Shown in pieces: positions 43,301-52,318 of a DNA stretch of 64,000 nucleotides (position 1 is the stretch's first letter; each line of letters opens with the position of its first letter). The translations under genes were made by a program, and so were the position numbers. The stretch comes from Lamellibrachia satsuma (taxonomy: Eukaryota; Annelida; Polychaeta; Sabellida; Siboglinidae), in NCBI GenBank assembly GCA_033239005.1, contig BSQZ01000073.1, forward strand, positions 810,501 to 874,500, read 5' to 3'. The notes under the pieces were generated by a model, which searched no databases, had not been told where the DNA came from, and was given only the letters and a program-made list of their open reading frames with translations.

Positions 43301-46300
43301 GCGTGTGAAGAGAGGCGCTGACGTTGCATCTGATCACCACCTTGTAACAGCCAGGCTAAAACTCAAGCTAAGAAGAAATGGAGTAGAACAAGAAAGACAA
43401 AAGGCAAGATATAATGTGGAGTTCCTGAAGGACCCAAGCACAGCAGAAGAATATAAAGTTGCATTAGCTAATAGATTCAAAGTCCTGCAAGAACTGTATG
43501 ATGAAGATGAAGGAGTAGACATCAACAGCCAATGGAGTCACATCAAGGATGCAGTAAACACCACATGCGAAGAGATAATTGGAAGAAGGAAACCCCAACA
43601 GAAAGACTGGATTTAAGTAGAAACAATGAAGAAAATACAGACCAGAAGAGACAAGAAGGAAGCAGTCAACAGCAGCCGCACAAGGGCGGCAAGGTAACAG
43701 CTCAGAAAGAGCACACTGCAGCAAATAGAGAGGTGAAGAAAAGTGTCAAAACAGACAAAAGGAATTTCGTGGAGGGACTTGCACAAGAGGCAGAAAAGGC
43801 AGCAGCTAGCAGGAACATGAAGCAACTTTACGATACAACAAGGAAGTTAGCTGGAAAGTTTAAGAAATCAGAGCGGCCAATCAGAGACAAAAATGGGATC
43901 GTCCTGATGGGGGCAGACAAACAGCTTAACAGATGGGCAGAGCATTTTGAAGAGCTGCTCAACAGACCAGCACCGCAGAATCAACCAGACATCCAACCAG
44001 CTGAGACAGATCTCCCAATAGACTGTAATAAACCCACTAGAGAAGAGATAAAAAAGGCAATCGCACATATGAAAAATGGGAAAGTAGCAGGCCCTGATGG
44101 TATCCCGGCAGAAGCACTAAAGGCAGATGTAAATACTTCAATAGAAATGCTGTACAGTCTTTTTGAGGAGATCTGGGAAAAAGAAGAAATTCCAGCAGAA
44201 TGGAACTCATCCCTATACATCAACTTTGTTGATTACGAGAAAGCCTTTGACAGTGTGGACAGGGAGACACTCTGGAAAGTGCTAAGACACTATGGGGTGC
44301 CCAAGAAACTAGTCAACATGATCAAAAACTCCTATGAAGGAATGTCATGCAGAGTCATTCATGAAGGTCAACTTACAAAGAACTTTGAGGTTAGGACGGG
44401 GGTGAGACAGGGATGCTTACTGTCACCATTCCTCGTCATTCTAGTCATAGACTGGGTCATGAAAACAGCAACCAAGGAGAAACAAAATGGAATCCAGTGG
44501 ACAATGACTCAACTTGATGACCTGGACTTTGCAGATGACCTTGCACTCCTGTCTCACAGCCATAGGCAGATGCAGGACAAAACAACAGAACTGGCTTGAT
44601 TTCAGAGCGGGTTGGGTTGAAAATAAACAAAAGGAGAACAAAGTTCCTGAGAACAAATGCTACTTGCGAAACACCAATCATGCTTGAGGGAGAGACACTG
44701 GACGAGGTCAAAGACTTCAGATATCTAGGCAGCATAGTGGATACGCATGGAGGGACAGAGGCTGACGTAAAGAAAAGGATCAGCAAAGCAAGGGTAGCTT
44801 TCCACCTGTTGAGAAATGTGTGGAAGTCAAGGTAATTGGAGAAACCACAAAAATACGCTTGTTTAACACAAATGTAAAGTCCGTGTTGCTGTATGGAGCG
44901 GAAACGTGGTGAATAAACAAGACCATACTGATAAGGATCCAGACATTTGTCAACCATTGCCTGAGAAGAATTCTCCGAATACACTGGATGGACAGGGTGA
45001 GCAACAAAGACCTCAGGGATAGAACACACCAAGCCCAAATAGAGATATAGATCCTTAAGAGGAGATGGGGATGGCTTGGCCACACCTTGAGAAAGCCAAG
45101 CACAAACATAACCAGACAGGTCCTGACATGGAACCCCCAAGGCAAGAGAAAGAGGGGGAGACCAAAACACACCTGGCGGCGTGACCTCGAGGCAGACATC
45201 AAGCAAACAGGGAAGGGCTGGCAACAACTGGAGAGGATTGCCCAAGACAGGAGGCGCTGGAGAAATGTTGTGGATGGCCTATGCTCCAGGAGGAGTTAAG
45301 GGCCTAAGTAAGTAAGTAAACTGTAATGTGGGTTTTTCTGAGTAAAACATATTGAAAATTTTTATGTCAGACCTCCATTTCCATGGCAACAAATAAAATG
45401 GGCATCGTGTTATGGAACTATAGCCCCTCTAAAATGACAACACTTAAAAAGTAATCGATATTTTATCATAATACTTTTACAATCATCACTGGCTTAGTTA
45501 ACTCTAGAACTCAAAAAATGTTTCCAACATTATGAATATTTATTCCAAATGTAACATTTGTGTACACATTTTTGTTCACTACTCCTAAGATATTGCACAA
45601 AACCAACATTTTTCTTAGACAATTTTTTGAGAATATGCAAGTGAACACAACAAGCCAAACCAGATGAACATATCATTTAAAATTCTAGAGTGTTATACTT
45701 TCTCACTGTCAAAATGTAATTTCTTGTAAATAGCCATCAAAGATTGAATGACCGCATTGGTTGCGTGGTAGATGCAAGCTTCATCGATGAACAAAACTAA
45801 TTTAGAGGTATGTCATTGCTATAAAACTTTATTGAATACAGAACACATTTTGATTAATTTTAATTAATGATTTGATTAATTTTTATTAATTATGTCAAAA
45901 AAAACATTCTAGCTGCCATATCTCCCCATAAAATCACAAAATAATTGACTTTGATATTTAGACCGAGTAAGTTACAAAAGTGTAAATAGCCTATGTCGTA
46001 ATAAAGAGAGATGGAGCAATATCAATATACAAACCATCAATAACTTCTTCTTCATAACCAGAACTGCAAAATCACAAAACAAGTTCATAGATTCCATAAT
46101 ACATTAATCACAATACAGATTAGGTCACCTTTTAACTTTGAATAAAAGTCAACGGTATAAACCAGTGCTGCAGGAATCAGCGGTAATGAAGAAAAGGTTT
46201 TTTAGCTGTCAAGATTTTTCAGCTGTAAATAGTACTTTCTACTTGATTTTTAGATTATAGGTTTTTTGTAAGTATTTATAGACAATTCACATACATAGTG

Positions 46301-49300
46301 ATTAAGTAGGAATTTGTGATTTATCACTCGTTTTGATTGCTAGAATTGCTCGCTCCTGACTGGAGCTGCATGTGGATCCCTATGGTTGCTAAATACACAA
46401 CCATTCGTTACAGGTTATATTTCTGTGCCAGTAAGCACTGAGTATTAAAGTAAGGCACATTTACTAAATATTTTGTGATTATGCTGTTCAGGGTTGTTAA
46501 GAACATTTTCAGACATCATCTTCAAACAGCATAGGAATTGTTATATTTCTTTGCCTTTTGTTTCATCAATAGATATAAATACAGTTAGAATACTTTCAAT
46601 CATACAGTTAAAACTTCAGTGGAATTTCAATGTCTTATTGTCCATAAAGAGAATTATCAATAAACTGTATCAGCCAATTTCCTGTAATCCATTTGCAGAT
46701 TCTCAGTGATTCACAACAGTTACCCCAGCAACCCACCTAGTGGGTCAGGCAAAGCATTTGGTGAAAGTTTTGCATCAAATATCTTGACAACATTAAATAA
46801 ATAAAATTAATAATTAAATAAACATATTGTGTGTCTAAATTAGTGGTATATCTGGGCATTTATTGGTCTCCTAGTTTTTAAAAGTGAAACAGTGTTCTTC
46901 AGCACTCACCTTTCCAGTTCAACTCTGCGGGTCTCAAAGAAACCAAAGAGTAGATAGTTGACAAGTTCTACTGTGCCTTCATTGTAACGGCCATCAATTC
47001 CTACAACCCATAGAATAGATAATTAACCAGTTCTACTGTGCCTTCATTGTAATGGCCATCAATTCCTCCAACAACCCATAGAATAGATAGTTAACCAGTT
47101 CTACTGTGCCTTCATTGTAACGGCCATCAATTCCTACAACAACCCATAGAATAGATAATTAACCAGTTCTACTGTGCCTTCATTGTAACGGCCATCAATT
47201 CCTACAACCCATAGAATAGATAATTAACCAGTTCTACTGTGCCTTCATTGTAACGGCCATCAATTCCTACAACCCATAGAATAGATAATTAACCAGTTCT
47301 ACTGTGCCTTCATTGTAATGGCCATCAATTCCTCCAACAACCCATAGAATAGATAGTTAACCAGTTCTACTGTGCCTTCATTGTAACGGCCATCAATTCC
47401 TACAACAACCCATAGAATAGATAATTAACCAGTTCTACTGTGCCTTCATTGTAACGGCCATCAATTCCTACAACCCATAGAATAGATAATTAACCAGTTC
47501 TACTGTGCCTTCATTGTAATGGCCATCAATTCCTCCAACAACCCATAGAATAGATAGTTAACCAGTTCTACTGTGCCTTCATTGTAACGGCCATCAATTC
47601 CTACAACCCATAGAATAGATAATTAACCAGTTCTACTGTGCCTTCATTGTAACGGCCATCAATTCCTACAACCCATAGAATAGATAATTAACCAGTTCTA
47701 CTGTGCCTTCATTGTAATGGCCATCAATTCCTCCAACAACCCATAGAATAGATAGTTAACCAGTTCTACTGTGCCTTCATTGTAACGGCCATCAATTCCT
47801 ACAACAACCCATAGAATAGATAATTAACCAGTTCTACTGTGCCTTCATTGTAACGGCCATCAATTCCTACAACCCATAGAATAGATAATTAACCAGTTCT
47901 ACTGTGCCTTCATTGTAACGGCCATCAATTCCTACAACCCATAGAATAGATAATTAACCAGTTCTACTGTGCCTTCATTGTAACGGCCATCAATTCCTAC
48001 AACAACCCATAGAATAGATAATTAACCAGTTCTACTGTGCCTTCATTGTAACGGCCATCAATTCCTACAACCCATAGAATAGATAATTAACCAGTTCTAC
48101 TGTGCCTTCATTGTAACGGCCATCAATTCCTACAACCCATAGAATAGATAATTAACCAGTTCTACTGTGCCTTCATTGTAACGGCCATCAATTCCTACAA
48201 CCCATAGAATAGATAATTAACCAGTTCTACTGTGCCTTCATTGTAATGGCCATCAATTCCTCCAACAACCCATAGAATAGATAGTTAACCAGTTCTACTG
48301 TGCCTTCATTGTAACGGCCATCAATTCCTCCAACAACCCATAGAATAGATAATTAACCAGTTCTACTGTGCCTTCATTGTAACGGCCATCAATTCCTACA
48401 ACCCATAGAATAGATAATTAACCAGTTCTACTGTGCCTTCATTGTAACGTGCCATCAATTCCTACAACCCATAGAATAGATAATTAACCAGTTCTACTGT
48501 GCCTTCATTGTAATGGCCATCAATTCCTCCAACAACCCATAGAATAGATAGTTAACCAGTTCTACTGTGCCTTCATTAACGCCATCAATTCCTACAACAA
48601 CCCATAGAATAGATAATTAACCAGTTCTACTGTGCCTTCATTGTAACGCCATCAATTCCTACAACCCATAGAATAGATAATTAACCAGTTCTACTGTGCC
48701 TTCATTGTAATGGCCATCAATTCCTCCAACAACCCATAGAATAGATAGTTAACCAGTTCTACTGTGCCTTCATTTAACGCCATCAATTCCTACAACCCAT
48801 AGAATAGATAATTAACCAGTTCTACTGTGCCTTCATTGTAACGCCATCAATTCCCAACCCATAGAATAGATAATTAACCAGTTCTACTGTGCCTTCATTG
48901 TAATGGCCATCAATTCCTCCAACAACCCATAGAATAGATAGTTAACCAGTTCTACTGTGCCTTCATTGTAACGGCCATCAATTCCTACAACAACCCATAG
49001 AATAGATAATTAACCAGTTCTACTGTGCCTTCATTGTAACGCCATCAATTCCTACAACCCATAGAATAGATAATTAACCAGTTCTACTGTGCCTTCATTG
49101 TAAGGCCATCAATTCCTACAACCCATAGAATAGATAATTAACCAGTTCTACTGTGCCTTCATTGTAACGTGCCATCAATTCCTACAACAACCCATAGAAT
49201 AGATAATTAACCAGTTCTACTGTGCCTTCATTGTAACGGCCATCAATTCCTACAACCCATAGAATAGATAATTAACCAGTTCTACTGTGCCTTCATTGTA

Positions 49301-52258
49301 ACGGCCATCAATTCCTACAACCCATAGAATAGATAATTAACCAGTTCTACTGTGCCTTCATTGTAACGGCCATCAATTCCTACAACCCATAGAATAGATA
49401 ATTAACCAGTTCTACTGTGCCTTCATTGTAATGGCCATCAATTCCTCCAACAACCCATAGAATAGATAGTTAACCAGTTCTACTGTGCCTTCATTGTAAC
49501 GGCCATCAATTCCTCCAACAACCCATAGAATAGATAATTAACCAGTTCTACTGTGCCTTCATTGTAACGGCCATCAATTCCTACAACCCATAGAATAGAT
49601 AATTAACCAGTTCTACTGTGCCTTCATTGTAACGGCCATCAATTCCTACAACCCATAGAATAGATAATTAACCAGTTCTACTGTGCCTTCATTGTAACGG
49701 CCATCAATTCCTACAACCCATAGAATAGATAATTAACCAGTTCTACTGTGCCTTCATTGCAATGGCCATCAATTCCTGCAAAAACCATAGAATAGATAGT
49801 TAACCAGTTCTACTGTGCCTTCATTGCAATGGCCATCAATTCCTGCAAGAACCCATAGATTAGATAGTTAACCAGTTCTACTGTGCCTTCATTGCAACGG
49901 CCATCAATTCCTGCAAAAACCCATAGATTAGATAGTTAACCAGTTCTACTGTGCCTTCATTGCAATGGCCATCAATTCCTGCAAGAAACCATAGAATAGA
50001 TAGTTAACCAGTTCTACTGTGCCTTCATTGCAATGGCCATCAATTCCTGCAAGAAACCAAAGAAGTGTTCAAATAGTCTAAGTAATATGGGCAGTCAGTT
50101 TAATAACAAAACGCACACATTTGTTAAAATCATCAAAAGAATTTACTCTGATTGTTAAATCTGGTAACATACAAAACTGTAAGTAGCCTGATGTTATAGT
50201 ATATAGAGCCAGATCACTTTTGTTGGCATTTTCACCAATTTTTCTCTGGCTTATAACACAAACTACCAGGGTATGTATAAGAAAACAAAACAAAACATTT
50301 GCACAAATGAGCTAGCATGGCGTAGTCGATACTAAATAGGTTTGGTTTATTGAGAAATGAGTCTGACATGATATGAGTGGAAATATCAAATTGAGGAGGA
50401 ACTTTTTTAATAAGAATGGAATAAATGTAAACAGTTTAAACCCATCTTTTTACCATTTTACTTGCAACCATATTATTTAATCTACAAAGAACTTGAATGC
50501 GGTGTTGGAGATTAACTTCATTTCCATCATATAGCAATTCAGTCCTGAATTCAGCACAGTTCTGCCATGTATTGTGTGCCTACACGTAAAACTTTAGGGG
50601 GCTTACTGGGCCCCTAAATCGAAATTAGCTAAAATTTAACAAGAAGCAATATCTTAGATAAGAGACACTTTTTAGTGGACCATATATTTTCAAAAGAATT
50701 TTGGGGGAGAATATCTTCTGGGCACTTACCAAGAATTGCCAGAAGAGCATCTGTCCCTTTCTCACGCAAAACGTCCTGCACATTTCGCAGCCGTGTTGAA
50801 CTGAAACAAAACAATATACACTGTATATAACCCTATGTACCAGATATGTCTGATCTATAAAAAATAGAAGCAAAAAATATATAATTAGGAAGCCTGTCAC
50901 ACAGGCTTGGTGGGAGAATCTTGGTGGGAGAATCTTGGTGCACCAGTGGTTGGAATTTGGTGCAGTGAACTATCAGAAAAAGTGTGGAATATTGATTAGA
51001 ATAAGTATTACTATTATATGTTATACATAAACTTATCATAGACATATATTAGGAAACATTTAGTCAGAGACAGCATTTTAGTGTAAGTTAGTCCCGGACT
51101 CCAACAGGGAAGTCAGCGAGTGAAAATAGGGTTTGTTTACAGTTCGAGAAAGACGAGAATTAAGGTAGTATAATGAATTGTCAGAAAGAGTGGAATATTG
51201 ATTAGAATAAGTATTACTATTACACATATATTATACATAAAATTGTTATAGACATATATTAAGAAACCGTTTTTGTTAACATTTAGTCAGAGGTAGTATT
51301 TTTGAGGTAGCTATTCCCGGACTACAATTCAGTGATTGATAGAGGGGTTTGTTTAGTTTGTGAATTAAATTGGTGTATCAAAGTATGGTTTACATTGTTG
51401 AATATATATGAGATGAAGTGATAAATTAACATAAATTACATACATAAGGTAATATCTGGCATAGTTGTAGTAAACGTTTTTTGGTAAGCAGGAACTAACA
51501 GCAGGATTTTAGCAGGAATGAATAACAGCAGGACCTTGATAAGATGTACAGTAAATAGATAATGAATAACAGCAGGACCTTGATAAGATGTACAGTAAAT
51601 AGATAATGAATAACAGCAGGACCTTGATAAGATGTACAGTAAATAGATAATAAATAAATATCCACACTACTTGCCGTTCCACAAAACAGATACAACATCC
51701 CTGGTCACACAGATAAAGAGAGCTAGCTTGGGAATGTGTGCCGAATATCCCCTGGTGCACTGCCTTAAAAAGTTTTACAAAGGACACTGGATGGAAGGAG
51801 ACTTCCTTGTACCAAAATGGACCAGTTTACAGCCTTTTAGGTTATATTTTACCAACACACACTGGGCATTCCATCAACAAAAATCTATTCACTAGAATAT
51901 AATGTAGTTAATAGTTAATTGAAACATGACTTTTTGGCAAAGCAAATGAATGCCACTGTCCAACATGTCTGACAACAACTATTCCCCTTACCAGTAAACA
52001 ACCTGTGACTGTCTAATAATGTACACAGTCATCTCATGTAAATTTGATATACATACTGTTACACAAAATAGTCACACACCATGGAATTATGATTTTAAGT
52101 TACTTTGCATTTATTAGAGACAAATTCATGTTTTCAGCATGCTTGTCAGTTAGGATTAGCATGCTTATCAGTTAGTATTATCTACATTTTCAGAGCCACT
52201 TGGAACCTTATAATTTATCATAAACAGGGCAACAAACATGTATTTCATGTCTGTCATG

Positions 52259-52318
<60 letters not shown>

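Noticed and set aside
47001..50062. Possible multi-exon repeat domain (46 real coding exons)
   Set aside because: Each copy has an in-frame TAG at its end and lacks a good donor; decoy copies fit better than used exons.
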